A stretch of DNA of 64,000 nucleotides, taken from contig NZ_MDDR01000007.1 of assembly GCF_001870435.1 (NCBI RefSeq), positions 1 to 64,000 on the forward strand, given 5' to 3'. The notes beneath the pieces were generated by a model that saw nothing but the letters and a program-made list of their open reading frames with translations, did no database searches and was not told the origin of the DNA. Source of the DNA: Pseudomonas costantinii (GTDB lineage Bacteria > Pseudomonadota > Gammaproteobacteria > Pseudomonadales > Pseudomonadaceae). Numbering within the stretch: the first letter of the stretch is position 1; each line of letters starts with the position of its first letter. A program made the translations under genes and the position numbers. Shown piece by piece: positions 26,987 to 37,148 of this stretch.

Positions 26987-27562
26987 TCAGATTCCTTCCT
27001 TCAGCACGCCATCGGCCGCGACTTGCAGGCTGAACAGCCCACCGTGACCGACCTCGACATTCAGCAGTTGCTCTCGGGGCAAGCCGCGCGCACGTGCCAG
27101 CAACAGACGCATCACCCCACCATGGCTGATCAGTAACACGCGCTCACCAGCATAAGCCTGATGCAAACGTGAGATGGCACCGAGAACACGCGCAGAAAAG
27201 TCGCTGACAGGCTCGCCCTCAGGCGGCGTAAAACTGTAGGGATCAGCCCAGAACAGGCCGAGCCCTTCGGCGTCGGTTTCCATCAAGGCAGCCGCGCTGT
27301 GCCCTTCCCAGGCGCCGAAATGCAGCTCCTGCAGATCTTTTTCCAGGCTTACCGGCACGTTGAGCCGAGCGCCCAGCTCATGGGCGAACAGTGCACAACG
27401 CTGCAGCGGTGAGCTGATCACTCGGTCCCAGGGCCCCTGCTCCACCACGACGGCACGCATCTGCTCCCAGCCCTTGGCGGTCAGCGCATCATCCAGGCTG
27501 CCGCGCAGACCACCACCCAGCTCGGTTTCGCCGTGGCGCAGCAGGTCCAGATGCAACGTCAT
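26987..27562 (-). CDS. cobC: histidine phosphatase family protein (alpha-ribazole phosphatase type)
   Basis: A 191-residue phosphoglycerate-mutase-like phosphatase, with the catalytic [10 protein letters not shown] motif at the N-terminus, the second SHGGVMR motif near residue 148 and R/E residues in between. In cob operons it removes the phosphate from alpha-ribazole-P or cobalamin-P. The start at 27562 overlaps the cobT stop (ATGA). The upstream 20-codon extension is rejected because it is shadow sequence of cobT. Confidence 0.92.
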   Translation of the reverse strand: MTLHLDLLRHGETELGGGLRGSLDDALTAKGWEQMRAVVVEQGPWDRVISSPLQRCALFAHELGARLNVPVSLEKDLQELHFGAWEGHSAAALMETDAEGLGLFWADPYSFTPPEGEPVSDFSARVLGAISRLHQAYAGERVLLISHGGVMRLLLARARGLPREQLLNVEVGHGGLFSLQVAADGVLKEGI

Positions 27563-28614
27563 GCCGGACGATCTGCCACGGCCGCCTCGGCGAACGTCGC
27601 CATCTGCCCGTGCAGCGCACACGCCAGGCGCAGCAATGGCACCGCCAACGCCGCGCCACTGCCTTCGCCCAAGCGCAGACCCAGCTCCAGCAGCGGTTCA
27701 GCTTCAAGACTTTGCAGTACATGACGATGGCCAGGTTCAGCGCCACGATGACCAAACACCAGCCACTCGCGGCATGCCGGGTTCAGGCGCGTGGCAACCA
27801 GCGCGGCGACGGTGCAGATAAAGCCATCCACCAGCACCACAATGCCTTCCTGCGCACAGGCCAGATACGCACCGACCAAGGCGGCAATTTCAAAACCGCC
27901 GAGGTTGAACAGCGTTTGCAACGCATCACCCCGCTGCCCGGCATGCAATGCCAGCGCGCGCTCGATAACGGCAACCTTGTGACTGACACCCTGTGCGTTC
28001 AACCCGGTGCCGGGGCCTGTCAGATCAATGACCTGACAATCGAGCAAAGCACACGCCAGCGCACTCGCCGCCGTGGTGTTGCCGATCCCCATCTCACCGC
28101 CGATAAACAACTGCGCACCGTTTTCCAATGCCCGACGCACGCTGTCACGCCCGGCTTGCAACGCGAGACGCCCTTGAGCTTCGGTCATCGCCGGGCCATT
28201 CACGAAGTTGGCCGTGCCCGCGCCAATGTTCAGGTGACGCACGCCCGGCAAGCTCAGCGACGGCGTAACCGTACCGAGGTCAACCACTTCCAGTTGCGCA
28301 TCCAACTGCCGCGCCAACACGCTGATGGCCGCACCGCCGGTGACAAAGTTGTGCAGCATCTGCCCGGTCACTTCTTGAGGGAAGGCCGACACGCCTTCCG
28401 CGACCACACCATGGTCACCGGCGAAGATGGCGACCCACAGCTGATCCACCGAAGGTTTGACCTTGCCTTGCAGGCCAGCCAACTGAACGGCCAGCGCCTC
28501 CAGTTGGCCGAGCGAACCGGCGGGTTTAGTCAGTTGCTGCTGGCGCGCCAGCGCCTGTTCATGCGCCGAGGTATCGATTGCTTTGCACGGGCTCAGCCAC
28601 CAGGTGTCAGTCAT
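27559..28614 (-). CDS. cobT: nicotinate-nucleotide--dimethylbenzimidazole phosphoribosyltransferase
   Basis: Activates the lower ligand: dimethylbenzimidazole plus nicotinate mononucleotide gives alpha-ribazole phosphate. 351 residues from [10 protein letters not shown]. Family motifs: [45 protein letters not shown], and the C-terminal [11 protein letters not shown] and GEGSGAALA with the catalytic-base Glu region. Also named CobU in the P. denitrificans scheme. Its start overlaps the cobU stop and its stop overlaps the cobC start, both as ATGA. Confidence 0.97.
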   Translation of the reverse strand: MTDTWWLSPCKAIDTSAHEQALARQQQLTKPAGSLGQLEALAVQLAGLQGKVKPSVDQLWVAIFAGDHGVVAEGVSAFPQEVTGQMLHNFVTGGAAISVLARQLDAQLEVVDLGTVTPSLSLPGVRHLNIGAGTANFVNGPAMTEAQGRLALQAGRDSVRRALENGAQLFIGGEMGIGNTTAASALACALLDCQVIDLTGPGTGLNAQGVSHKVAVIERALALHAGQRGDALQTLFNLGGFEIAALVGAYLACAQEGIVVLVDGFICTVAALVATRLNPACREWLVFGHRGAEPGHRHVLQSLEAEPLLELGLRLGEGSGAALAVPLLRLACALHGQMATFAEAAVADRPA

Positions 28615-29132
28615 AACGCAGTACCTTTCAAAGTCAGGGGCAGGCCGGCAACAGTCAGGACAACACGCTGACACCGCTCGGCCAAGGCTTGATGCAGCCA
28701 ACCGGCTTCATCGACATAGCGGCGAGTCAATTCGCCCAGCGGCACGACACCCAGACCGGTCTCGTTGCTGACAAAAATGATTTCACCTGGCAGCGAGGCC
28801 AGGGTTTCAAGCAGGTGATCACGCTCAAACGCCAAGCGTTCCGGGCTATCGAGCATCAGTAAATTGGTCAGCCACAGGGTCAGGCAATCCACCAGCAAGC
28901 AGCGATCAAGCGCGGCGTTTTCGCGCAACACCCGCGCCAGCTCAACAGGCTCTTCGATCAAACCCCAGGCTTCAGGGCGACGCTGACGATGCTGGGTGAC
29001 ACGCTCATTCATTTCGCCGTCCAGCGGCTGGCTGGTGGCGATATAAATGACGGGCAAACCACTTTCACTGGCAAGCTTTTCGGCGAGGCGACTTTTGCCG
29101 GAACGGGCGCCGCCGAGGATCAGTTGGAGCAT
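28611..29132 (-). CDS. cobU: adenosylcobinamide kinase/guanylyltransferase
   Basis: Phosphorylates adenosylcobinamide and then transfers GMP to give the GDP derivative used by CobS. 173 residues from [11 protein letters not shown]-loop GGARSGKS (7-14) and the conserved [14 protein letters not shown] and [12 protein letters not shown] segments are present. Also called CobP. A 145-bp gap with REP-like debris separates it from cobQ; its stop overlaps the cobT start. Confidence 0.97.
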   Translation of the reverse strand: MLQLILGGARSGKSRLAEKLASESGLPVIYIATSQPLDGEMNERVTQHRQRRPEAWGLIEEPVELARVLRENAALDRCLLVDCLTLWLTNLLMLDSPERLAFERDHLLETLASLPGEIIFVSNETGLGVVPLGELTRRYVDEAGWLHQALAERCQRVVLTVAGLPLTLKGTAL

Positions 29133-29164
29133 GGGATAACACCTTGTTTCGCCGGTCGGATTTT

Positions 29165-29260
29165 CAAGACTGGTCCGCTCCCACATTTGGATTGCAGTGC
29201 GTCAGCGTAATATTGGTAGGCTACCAGGCCACCATCGCAGGCAAGCCAGCGCCCACAGAG
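29165..29260. repeat. degenerate REP pair between cobQ and cobU
   Basis: CCGCTCCCACATTTGGATTGCAG at about 29169-29191 and CATCGCAGGCAAGCCAGCGCCCAC at about 29231-29254 look like two halves of GTGGGAGC-type REP sequences, one eroded. This is the only sizeable gap in the cob operon. Confidence 0.5.
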
Positions 29261-29277
29261 CGCGCGCGCATACACCG

Positions 29278-30729
29278 TCAAATCCCACACAGCGTGCGTA
29301 ATAAATCAGTGTCCAGATGGTTCTCCACCAAGTCCGCCAACCGCTCGATATCTCGCTCACGCAAGGCGTGATAATCCACCTCCTGCACAGCCTGCAACCC
29401 CGCCCAACGCAGTAAGGCACTGCACGCGGCCGGTGTCTCGAACAAGCCATGCAGATAAGTGCCGAGAATCTGCCCGTCAGCGCTCTGCGCGCCATCACTA
29501 CGGCCATCATCCAGAAGCACTGCGGCCTGAGACAGAGCACTGCCTGACGTTACGCCAGCATGAATCTCATACCCACTGACCTCGGCATCCTCCAGCAGCA
29601 AGCGCCCACGTACATTACGCAACTGCTTCTCTTCTTCCAGCGTCGTACTGAACGCCAACAACCCCAATCCTTCACTGGATCCGGCCGGCCCTTCCAGCCC
29701 GAGCGGGTCATGCACCTGCTCACCCAGCATCTGCAATCCGCCGCAGATCCCCAGTACCTTGCCGCCATAACGCAAATGCCGAGACACCGCAGCATCCCAG
29801 CCATTGGCCCGCAAATACGCCAAATCACTGCGCACGCTTTTCGAGCCCGGCAAAATAATCAGGTCGGCAGCAGGAATCGCCTGCCCCGGCCCGACAAACT
29901 GCAAATCCACCTGCGGATGCAACCGCAGCGGATCAAAATCCGTGTGGTTGCTGATACGCGGCAACACCGGCACCACCACCTTGAGCACCTGCGCCGCCTT
30001 ATCGATCTGGCGCTGGTCGATACCGTCTTCGGCTTCCAGGTGCAGGTCCATCACATAAGGCAATACGCCCACCACCGGTTTGCCGGTGCGGGCCTCCAGC
30101 CAATCCAGCCCTGGCTGCAACAGTGCAATATCGCCGCGAAAACGGTTGATGATGAAACCTTTGACCCGCGCCTGTTCAGTGGGCGAAAGCAACTCCAGGG
30201 TGCCGACCAGATGGGCAAACACGCCACCGCGATTGATATCGGCGATCAACAGCACCGGACAATCCACCGCTTCGGCGAAGCCCATATTGGCGATGTCATT
30301 GGCACGCAAGTTGATTTCCGCCGGGGAGCCCGCACCTTCCACCATCACCACCGGGTAGGCGTCGCTCAACCGTGCGTGAGAGGCCAGCACCGCCTGCATC
30401 GCGATGGCTTTGTAGTCGTGATAAGCCACGGCGTTCATGCTGGTCACGGCTCGGCCGTGGATGATCACTTGGGAGCCGGTGTCGCTGTTGGGCTTGAGCA
30501 GCACCGGGTTCATGTCGGTGTGCGGCGCCAGGTTGGCGGCCTGGGCCTGCACCGCCTGGGCGCGGCCGATCTCGCCGCCTTCGGCAGTCACAGCACTGTT
30601 GAGCGCCATGTTCTGCGGCTTGAACGGCACGACCGCCACGCCCTGGCGCACCAGCCAACGGCATAGTGCGGTCACCAGGGTACTTTTGCCCGCATCGGAG
30701 GTGGTGCCTTGCACCATCAACGTACTCAT
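29278..30729 (-). CDS. cobQ: cobyric acid synthase
   Basis: Amidates four side chains (b, d, e, g) of adenosylcobyrinic a,c-diamide with glutamine and ATP. 483 residues. N-terminal P-loop [16 protein letters not shown] (8-23) in the MinD-like synthetase domain. The C-terminal glutaminase-type domain shows the nucleophile Cys in [12 protein letters not shown] (about 335) and the catalytic His in [10 protein letters not shown]. The start overlaps the cobD stop (ATGA at 30726-30729). Confidence 0.97.
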   Translation of the reverse strand: MSTLMVQGTTSDAGKSTLVTALCRWLVRQGVAVVPFKPQNMALNSAVTAEGGEIGRAQAVQAQAANLAPHTDMNPVLLKPNSDTGSQVIIHGRAVTSMNAVAYHDYKAIAMQAVLASHARLSDAYPVVMVEGAGSPAEINLRANDIANMGFAEAVDCPVLLIADINRGGVFAHLVGTLELLSPTEQARVKGFIINRFRGDIALLQPGLDWLEARTGKPVVGVLPYVMDLHLEAEDGIDQRQIDKAAQVLKVVVPVLPRISNHTDFDPLRLHPQVDLQFVGPGQAIPAADLIILPGSKSVRSDLAYLRANGWDAAVSRHLRYGGKVLGICGGLQMLGEQVHDPLGLEGPAGSSEGLGLLAFSTTLEEEKQLRNVRGRLLLEDAEVSGYEIHAGVTSGSALSQAAVLLDDGRSDGAQSADGQILGTYLHGLFETPAACSALLRWAGLQAVQEVDYHALRERDIERLADLVENHLDTDLLRTLCGI

Positions 30730-31715
30730 GTGGCTTCCTTGTAGGCGGCCAGAGCTTCATCGAGTCGCAGCCAATCCGTGTCGGTGTCGGGCAGGCCGAA
30801 ACGCAGGCTGCTGTCGTGAACAAACAGACGCAGCAGAATGCCGCGCTGGGCCATGAACTCATGCAGCCGCTCGGCGTGAGGGGTGATCAGCCATTGGAAC
30901 AAGGCGCAGCCGCCGTGGGGTTGAAAACCATGGCGCTCAAGCAACTCAAACAATCGCTGCCCCGCTTCGATGCAACGATGACGTTGGTGTATGTGCCCGG
31001 CCGTATCACGCAGGCACACCTGACCCAGCACCCGCGTCGGCCCACTGACCGCCCATGGCCCGACCTGTTCGGCCAGCAGCTTGAGCAACCTGCGCTCCGC
31101 CAGCACAAAACCCAGGCGCACACCCGCCAGGCCAAAGAACTTGCCGAACGAGCGCAACACGATCAGGCCGACCTGATGAGCGTGGCTCGCCAAGCTCAGT
31201 TGCGGGGTGACGTCCATAAACGCTTCGTCCACCACCAGCCAACCGCCGCGCTGGGCCAGCCGTGCGTGCCAGTCCAGCAGGCGCTTGGGGGGCAAGCTCA
31301 GGCCCGTGGGGTTGTTGGGATTGACCACCACCAGCACATCGAGGCCGTCGAGAAAAAAGTCGACTTCCTGCTCCTGCACTTCGCGCACGACGTAACCTGC
31401 GCGGCGCCAGGCTTCCGCGTGCTCGGCATAACACGGTGACAAAACGCCGACCTTGCCGGAGCGACGCAGGCGCGGCAGCAATTGGATCGCCGCCTGGGAG
31501 CCCGCCACGGGCAACACATGAGCGGCGCCGTAATACTCGCTGGCGGCCTTCTCCAGGCCATCATCGGTTTCCGGCAGACGCGCCCACGCGCGTAGCGGGA
31601 TCTCGGGGATCGGCCACGGCCAGGGCGCCAGGCCGCTGGACAGGTCGAGCCAATCCGCTTCGGCAATTCCGTACTGGATCGCTGCCTTACGCAGCCGGCC
31701 ACCATGTTCAAGCAT
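30726..31715 (-). CDS. cobD: threonine-phosphate decarboxylase
   Basis: PLP enzyme that makes (R)-1-amino-2-propanol O-2-phosphate, the linker of the nucleotide loop. 329 residues from [10 protein letters not shown]. The family start motif [18 protein letters not shown] and the PLP-lysine context [15 protein letters not shown] are all present. Called CobC in the P. denitrificans naming, which must not be confused with the phosphatase at 26987-27562. The start overlaps the 3' end of cbiB by 8 bases. Confidence 0.95.
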   Translation of the reverse strand: MLEHGGRLRKAAIQYGIAEADWLDLSSGLAPWPWPIPEIPLRAWARLPETDDGLEKAASEYYGAAHVLPVAGSQAAIQLLPRLRRSGKVGVLSPCYAEHAEAWRRAGYVVREVQEQEVDFFLDGLDVLVVVNPNNPTGLSLPPKRLLDWHARLAQRGGWLVVDEAFMDVTPQLSLASHAHQVGLIVLRSFGKFFGLAGVRLGFVLAERRLLKLLAEQVGPWAVSGPTRVLGQVCLRDTAGHIHQRHRCIEAGQRLFELLERHGFQPHGGCALFQWLITPHAERLHEFMAQRGILLRLFVHDSSLRFGLPDTDTDWLRLDEALAAYKEAT

Positions 31716-32616
31716 AGAATTGCGCCCCCGCACACAGGATCAGCAGCCACAACCATACGCCGCGCTGCACCAGTTGCCAGCCTCGTTCGATAGAGTCGGC
31801 ATCCGCTGCCGGGCCTTCGCCCAATGGCGGGCGCTGATGCAACTCACCGTGATAAATTGCCGCGCCACCCAACTCTACGCCCAGTGCGCCCGCGCCCGCC
31901 GCCATCACCGGCCCGGCGTTGGGGCTGTCCCAGGTCGGACCCTGGGTGCGCCAGCATTTAAGCGCCAGACGGGTTTTGCCCAACACGGCGTAGGTCAAGG
32001 CCACCAAGCGCGCAGGGATATAGTTCAACACATCATCGATCTTCGCCGCCGCCCAGCCGAAGCGTTCAAAGCGTTCGTTGCGATAGCCCCACATGGCGTC
32101 GAGGGTGTTGCTCAGACGATAGAGCACCACGCCCGGTACACCGGCGATGACAAACCAGAACAGTGCGGCGAACACAGCATCGCTGCCGTTCTCCAGTACC
32201 GACTCAGTGGCAGCGCGGGCGACCTCGGTGCTGTCCAGTTCGCTGGTCTGGCGGCTGACCAGATAGCTCACGCGCTTGCGCGCTTCATCCAGGTCATCAC
32301 TGCGCAGAGCCTGCGCGACCGGGATCACGTGCTCACCGAGGCTGCGCATGCCGAGGGCGCAGTACAACGCCAGGATCTCCAGCACCCAGCCGATATAGGG
32401 CGCCCACGACAACGCAGTGGCCAGCAGTGTCAGCGGCACCACCGCGATAAACCATGCGGTCACGCCGTGGCTTCGCCAACCGCGGCCACCGGTATTGAAA
32501 CGTTGCTCGATGCGTCCGGCAAAATTGCCGAATGCCACCAGCGGATGCCAGCGCTTGGGTTCGCCCAGCAGCGCATCCAGCGCCACTGCGGCGACACACA
32601 GCAAGGCCACACTCAT
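31708..32616 (-). CDS. cbiB: adenosylcobinamide-phosphate synthase
   Basis: Attaches aminopropanol phosphate to cobyric acid at the inner membrane. 302 residues, multi-spanning, from [10 protein letters not shown]. Motifs: [18 protein letters not shown] near the N-terminus, [23 protein letters not shown] in the middle, and [20 protein letters not shown] late. Called CobD in the P. denitrificans scheme. Start overlaps the bluB stop (ATGA), stop overlaps cobD. Confidence 0.96.
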   Translation of the reverse strand: MSVALLCVAAVALDALLGEPKRWHPLVAFGNFAGRIEQRFNTGGRGWRSHGVTAWFIAVVPLTLLATALSWAPYIGWVLEILALYCALGMRSLGEHVIPVAQALRSDDLDEARKRVSYLVSRQTSELDSTEVARAATESVLENGSDAVFAALFWFVIAGVPGVVLYRLSNTLDAMWGYRNERFERFGWAAAKIDDVLNYIPARLVALTYAVLGKTRLALKCWRTQGPTWDSPNAGPVMAAGAGALGVELGGAAIYHGELHQRPPLGEGPAADADSIERGWQLVQRGVWLWLLILCAGAQFYA

Positions 32617-33263
32617 TGACTCACTCCCCACACATTCTCATACAACATGTCACTCAGCGGCCGCGGTTCGGTCCAGCCTTCGAGCTGCAACATCGGTGCC
32701 GGGTAGAACTCGACCACCGGCCCCAGGCACAACACCGCCAGGGGTTTCGCGCCGGGCGGCAAGCCCAGTAAATCGGCCAGGGCCTGAGGCTCGAACAGCG
32801 AAACCCAGCCCATCCCAAGACCTTCGACGCGGGCCGCCAGCCACAGATTCTGGATCGCGCAGGACAACGACGCCATGTCCATTTCCGGCAACGTGCGTCG
32901 CCCAAAGATATGGCGTTCGCGATCATCCATCAGCGCGGCCACCAGCACTTCGGCGCAGTCGTGGATGCCTTCGACCTTGAGCTTCATAAACTCGTCGGAA
33001 CGCTCGCCGAGGGCCTCGGCGGTGCGCACACGCTCTTCTTCCACCAACTGTTGGATTTGCCCACGCAGTTGACGGTCGCTGATCCGGATAAAGCGCCAAG
33101 GTTGCATCAAGCCGACGCTGGGCGCCTGGTGCGCGGCCTGAAGCAGACGCTGCAACAACTCGGGAGCGACGTTGCCGCCGCTGAAGTGGCGCATGTCGCG
33201 GCGTTCGGCGATGGCGCGGTACACCGCGTCGCGGTCGACCTGGGGGAAAGCGTTGTCACTCAT
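32613..33263 (-). CDS. bluB: 5,6-dimethylbenzimidazole synthase
   Basis: Flavin-destroying nitroreductase-fold enzyme that converts FMNH2 and O2 to dimethylbenzimidazole, the lower ligand. 216 residues from [10 protein letters not shown]. Shows the family [18 protein letters not shown] start, [17 protein letters not shown] and [21 protein letters not shown]. Its presence beside cobT says the organism can make its own aerobic lower ligand. It overlaps cobB by 8 bases. Confidence 0.95.
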   Translation of the reverse strand: MSDNAFPQVDRDAVYRAIAERRDMRHFSGGNVAPELLQRLLQAAHQAPSVGLMQPWRFIRISDRQLRGQIQQLVEEERVRTAEALGERSDEFMKLKVEGIHDCAEVLVAALMDDRERHIFGRRTLPEMDMASLSCAIQNLWLAARVEGLGMGWVSLFEPQALADLLGLPPGAKPLAVLCLGPVVEFYPAPMLQLEGWTEPRPLSDMLYENVWGVSQ

Positions 33264-34578
33264 GATGTTGTGCTGACTCAAGGTCGGGCGCAAACAACGC
33301 GGCAACCGCTTGGGGATTGGACGGGAAATAGAAGTGCACGTAGGAAGCGGTCATTCGCCCCTGCCGGTAAACCGCCTCGGCGCCGCGTCCACCATTGGGG
33401 CTCAGGCCACGGGCAATCGGCTGCCATTCGGTACTTGTCAGGGAATGGTGATAGGTGTGACCACGCAGCACCCCTTCCGGCAATTCAACACTTTGCAGGG
33501 CCAGGGCCGCCAGCTTCTTCTGCATCACCGCATCGCCCTGTAGCAGGCCGACCAATTCGGCACGGGTTCCGTCAACGTCGGTGAGCGAGTCCAGCAGGTA
33601 GAGCATGCCGCCACATTCGGCGAGCAACGGCTTGCCGGCAGTGTGATGAGCGCGGATGGCGTCGAGCATCGAGGTGTTTTCCGACAGCGCCTTGTGGTGC
33701 AGTTCCGGGTAGCCACCGGGCAGATAGAGACTGTCGGCGTCAGGCAATTCGCGATCGTGAATCGGCGAGAAGAACCGCAACTCGGCACCCATCGCCCGTA
33801 GCAGGTCGAGGCTGGCACCGTAAGTGAAGGCGAAGGCTTCGTCGCGCGCCACGGCAATGCGCACACCGGCCAGCAGCGGCTCAGCCTCGATCACTTGTGG
33901 CGCGGCGAACGTTACCGGCGGCGGCAACGACACTTCACAGCTACTGCCCAGGGCTTGTGCGGCGGCGTCCAGGCGCAGGTCGAGATCATTCAATTCGCTG
34001 GCTTGCACCAGGCCCAAATGGCGGCTGGGCAATTCGATACCGGTTTCACGGGATAACGCGCCGTACCAGCGCAGGCCTTCGGTGAGGCTGCCTTCCAGCA
34101 GTTGCGCATGGCGCAGGGTGCCGACGCGGTTAGCCAGCACGCCGGCGAACGGCAAATCGGGCTGATAGCGCGCGAGCCCCAGGGCCAGGGCGCCGAAAGT
34201 CTGGGCCATGGCGGTACCGTCGATCACACCGAGTACCGGCACGCCGAAGTGCCGCGCCAGGTCGGCGCTGGACGGTGTGCCGTCGAACAGGCCCATCACG
34301 CCTTCGATCAGGATCAGGTCGGCCTCCCCCGCCGCCTCCCACAGTAAACGGCGACTTTCCTGCTCGCCCACCATCCACATGTCCAATTGATACACCGGCG
34401 CACCGCTGGCACGCTCGTGGATCATCGGGTCCAGGAAGTCCGGCCCGCATTTGAACACGCGCACTTTGCGCCCCAGGTTGCGGTGCAGGCGGGCCAGCGC
34501 GGCGGTGACGGTGGTTTTGCCCTGGCCGGACGCCGGTGCGGCGATCAATACGGCCGGGCAATGACGGGGCTGATTCAA
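33256..34578 (-). CDS. cobB: cobyrinic acid a,c-diamide synthase
   Basis: Amidates the a and c carboxylates of (hydrogeno)byrinic acid. 440 residues. P-loop PASGQGKTTVTAALARL (15-31), the GLFDGTPSSADLARHFGVPV segment, and a glutaminase-like domain with Cys in LLAECGGMLYLLD and GHTYHHS. In aerobic pathways the substrate is hydrogenobyrinic acid. Start overlaps the cobO stop (ATGA). Confidence 0.96.
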   Translation of the reverse strand: MNQPRHCPAVLIAAPASGQGKTTVTAALARLHRNLGRKVRVFKCGPDFLDPMIHERASGAPVYQLDMWMVGEQESRRLLWEAAGEADLILIEGVMGLFDGTPSSADLARHFGVPVLGVIDGTAMAQTFGALALGLARYQPDLPFAGVLANRVGTLRHAQLLEGSLTEGLRWYGALSRETGIELPSRHLGLVQASELNDLDLRLDAAAQALGSSCEVSLPPPVTFAAPQVIEAEPLLAGVRIAVARDEAFAFTYGASLDLLRAMGAELRFFSPIHDRELPDADSLYLPGGYPELHHKALSENTSMLDAIRAHHTAGKPLLAECGGMLYLLDSLTDVDGTRAELVGLLQGDAVMQKKLAALALQSVELPEGVLRGHTYHHSLTSTEWQPIARGLSPNGGRGAEAVYRQGRMTASYVHFYFPSNPQAVAALFAPDLESAQHHE

Positions 34579-35186
34579 AGTTCGACGCCTTTCTGTGCCT
34601 TGATACCGGCCTGGAACGCGTGCTTGAGCATGCCCATTTCGGTGACGGTGTCGCCCAGTTCGATCAGTTCAGGCTTGGCGCCACGACCGGTGACCACCAC
34701 ATGCTGCATCGGCGGGCGGGCTTGCAGATCGCTGAGCACTTGGTCGAGGTCGAGGTAGCCGTGCTTGAGGGCGATATTCAGCTCGTCCAGCACCACCATG
34801 CCGATGGAAGGGTCTTGCAGCAACTCGCGGGAAACCGCCCAGGCTGCTTCAGCGGCGGCGATGTCGCGTTGGCGGTCCTGGGTTTCCCAGGTAAAACCTT
34901 CGCCCATTACGTGGAAGCGCACTTGCTCAGGGAAACGACGGAAAAACAGTTCTTCACCGGTGCTGTTACGCCCCTTGATGAACTGCACCACACCACACTG
35001 CATCCCATGGCCCATGGCTCGAGCCAGCATGCCAAACGCCGAACTGCTCTTGCCTTTGCCGTTGCCGGTCAGCACCAGCAGCAATCCGCACTCGTTGGGG
35101 GAATTGGCGATGCGCTCGTCGATCACGGCTTTTTTACGCAGCATGCGCGCCAGGTGGCGTTCGTCGCGGTCGGGGGAATCAGTCAT
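34575..35186 (-). CDS. cobO: cob(I)yrinic acid a,c-diamide adenosyltransferase
   Basis: Transfers the adenosyl group from ATP to cobalt(I) corrinoids. 203 residues from MTDSPDRDER, with GGAGAGC just upstream. P-loop TGNGKGKSSSAFGMLARA (about 40-57) and VVLDELNIALKHGYLD are diagnostic of the CobA/CobO type. First gene of the operon; a cobalamin riboswitch lies 90 bp upstream. The 71-codon upstream extension is riboswitch sequence. Confidence 0.97.
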   Translation of the reverse strand: MTDSPDRDERHLARMLRKKAVIDERIANSPNECGLLLVLTGNGKGKSSSAFGMLARAMGHGMQCGVVQFIKGRNSTGEELFFRRFPEQVRFHVMGEGFTWETQDRQRDIAAAEAAWAVSRELLQDPSIGMVVLDELNIALKHGYLDLDQVLSDLQARPPMQHVVVTGRGAKPELIELGDTVTEMGMLKHAFQAGIKAQKGVEL

Positions 35187-35276
35187 GGCAGCTCTCCGTT
35201 GGGGCTGGACAAAAACGGCGGGCAGGAAAAAGAAAACAGACAGCCAAGCATCGCCCACCGTGATGCTGTTGGATGA

Positions 35277-35500
35277 TCCAGGCCGGTCTCCGGACTCATG
35301 AGTGGCGCTCCTGCTCTTATAAAAAAGAGAGAGCTGGCCGACGGCGCGCCTTCCCATATCGCGGGCGATACAGTGGCAAAAGGCACCGTTTTGACTCATT
35401 TACCGTTGCGGGGGCAGCGCCGGAATTGCGGCGGCACTGTGTATAAGTGCGCTCACTCACCGGCTTCCCTGTTTCACTCTGTCGACACACGGGTCACAGA
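35277..35500 (-). promoter_or_regulatory. cobalamin riboswitch
   Basis: Read on the minus strand: the ACAGGGAAGCCGGTG box (35458-35472), the B12 box GCTGCCCCCGCAACGGTA (35401-35418), and the closing part CATGAGTCCGGAGACCGGCC (35281-35300). These are the conserved cores of the AdoCbl riboswitch, in the right order. It controls cobO and probably the ten-gene operon, shutting it off when cobalamin is plentiful. The segment 35187-35276 would hold the expression platform; no clear U-tract is seen, so translational control is likely. Confidence 0.95.
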
Positions 35501-35620
35501 GCACCTGGAACAAGCCGCGAAGGTTAGTGGGTTGGGGGTGGAGCGTCAAATTAAAGCCTCACACTGCAAGCAGGCATTGCACCCACTTGCAGCTAACCAC
35601 TTGAAGCGTGTAGCTGCCTC

Positions 35621-36160
35621 TTAAGGATTTCGCGCCAGATGCTCAGCCGGCAACACGCGCTTGGCGCTCAGGTAGGCATTCTGCCAATACGCCTTGGACA
35701 AGGTATCCAGCTTCACCGTACCGCCTGTTTGCGGCGCGTGCACAAAGCGGCCTTCACCCACGTAGATCCCGGCATGGCTGACCTGTGAACCGCCACCGGT
35801 GGCGAAGAACAGCAGATCACCGGTCTGCAGGTTCTCTTCGCTGACATCCTGAGCACGCATCACGATCAATTCACGGGTTGTACGCGGCAAGGAAATGCCC
35901 GCTGCGTCACGGTAGACAAACCCGATCAGACCACTGCAATCAAAACCTGAGTCAGGCGTGTTGCCGCCCCAGCGATAAGGCGTGCCAACCAGGCCCAGCG
36001 CACGAAAGAGCACGTCTTCGGCTGCAGGCGAGAAACTTTGAGTGGAATAATTGAACACCGGCCTAGGCTTGACTGCTACGGGTGCAGGCGGTGGGCGGCT
36101 TGCGCAGGCGCTGAGGAGCGCGGCGCAAACAAGAAGAATGAGGCGGGCTGAGGTCGACAT
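35621..36160 (-). CDS. NlpC/P60 family lipoprotein peptidase
   Basis: A 179-residue cell-wall endopeptidase. Signal with lipobox LLSAC (Cys about 19) suggests lipid anchoring. Catalytic triad: Cys in SGFDCSGLIGFVY, His in QVSHAGIYVG, and a third His in RFVHAPQTG. This family cuts peptidoglycan stem peptides (MepS/Spr type). A paralogue lies directly upstream. Start at 36160 (MSTSARL), since the signal peptide begins there. It precedes the riboswitch but is not linked to B12; no terminator is evident in 35501-35620. Confidence 0.92.
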   Translation of the reverse strand: MSTSARLILLVCAALLSACASRPPPAPVAVKPRPVFNYSTQSFSPAAEDVLFRALGLVGTPYRWGGNTPDSGFDCSGLIGFVYRDAAGISLPRTTRELIVMRAQDVSEENLQTGDLLFFATGGGSQVSHAGIYVGEGRFVHAPQTGGTVKLDTLSKAYWQNAYLSAKRVLPAEHLARNP

Positions 36161-36218
36161 GGGCAGAACAATCCTGGTCTGGATGCGGCTTTTCGCTGCC
36201 GAACGCTGAAAACCAGAA

Positions 36219-36240
36219 CGCGCAAGCAAAGCTTGCGCGA
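36219..36240 (-). terminator. hairpin between the two NlpC/P60 genes
   Basis: GCGCAAGC-AAA-GCTTGCGC, an 8-bp perfect stem 66-87 bp past the end of the upstream gene. The following bases on the minus strand are GTTCTGGTTTT, a poor U-tract. Confidence 0.4.
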
Positions 36241-36305
36241 ACGGATTCCAACAATATCCAGGGATTCTAGCGCTTACACGTCAAACTTCAAGTATCACTT
36301 TAACT

Positions 36306-36935
36306 TTACTTGCTAGCGGTAACCGTAGTCGGGGCCATGGCGAGTGCGCGCTTGGCTTCGATGAAGGTTTTGCTCCAGTAGCTGTCACCCAGGTTGTCGA
36401 CTCGAACACCGCCACTGCGACGGCTGCTGGAGTGGATAAACTGGTTATCGCCCAAGTAGATACCGGCATGGCTGACACGACCACGGCCAGCTGTACTAAA
36501 GAAAAGCAGATCACCCGGCTTGAGGTTGTTGCGTGCGACCAACGGTGCATTCACGTTGATCATTTCGCGCGTCGAGCGAGGCAAATTCATGCCGGCTTCT
36601 TCACGAAACAGGTAGCCGATGAAGCCGCTGCAGTCGAAACCGGCTTCGGAGGTACCACCGAAACGGTAACGGGTACCGATCAGGGACATGCCGCGTTCGA
36701 GGATGCTGTCGGCCAGAACTGGAAGCTGGTAAGGCTTGTTGCCGGCGAAGTCGGCCAGTTCCTTCTCGGTCGCCACTTCTTCTTCATAAACAGTCGAAGA
36801 CTGAGAAGCGACGAATTTTGCCTGGGACTGTTGTTGAGTTTTTTGCTGCTCAGCCACTTGTTGAGGGTGGGAGGCGCAACCAAACAACAGGGTAACGAGT
36901 GCGAGAGGCACGAGGGGTGCGAAGCGATTTAGCAT
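36306..36935 (-). CDS. NlpC/P60 family lipoprotein peptidase (paralogue)
   Basis: A 209-residue paralogue of the next gene. Lipobox LLFGC (Cys about 17), a Gln/Lys-rich linker, then the catalytic Cys in AGFDCSGFIGYLF, His in RVSHAGIYLG and His in QFIHSSSRRSGG. Start at the ATG at 36935; a GTG two codons earlier is possible. The pair is arranged head to tail, so gene duplication is likely. Envelope peptidoglycan remodelling is inferred. Confidence 0.92.
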   Translation of the reverse strand: MLNRFAPLVPLALVTLLFGCASHPQQVAEQQKTQQQSQAKFVASQSSTVYEEEVATEKELADFAGNKPYQLPVLADSILERGMSLIGTRYRFGGTSEAGFDCSGFIGYLFREEAGMNLPRSTREMINVNAPLVARNNLKPGDLLFFSTAGRGRVSHAGIYLGDNQFIHSSSRRSGGVRVDNLGDSYWSKTFIEAKRALAMAPTTVTASK

Positions 36936-37148
36936 GGGCACGACCGTGGCTGATGTGTAAAGAAGTCGAGACTATGCCCACTATCGGATCGATTTGCAAA
37001 TTCAATCGTGTTCTATGTGACTTCTTGTTCGGACTATGACATCTAAGCCCTTAACACCCTTTACACGCCTTTTGCGTGGCCAAACCGGCCAAAACGCAGG
37101 TTTTCTGGCGCCTGAAACTTGCCAAAAGCCCCGAAATGACTGGGCTTG

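Noticed and set aside
29560..30666. 368-codon open frame opposite cobQ
   Set aside because: Antisense shadow of a clear cobQ; histidine- and arginine-rich, no ribosome site.
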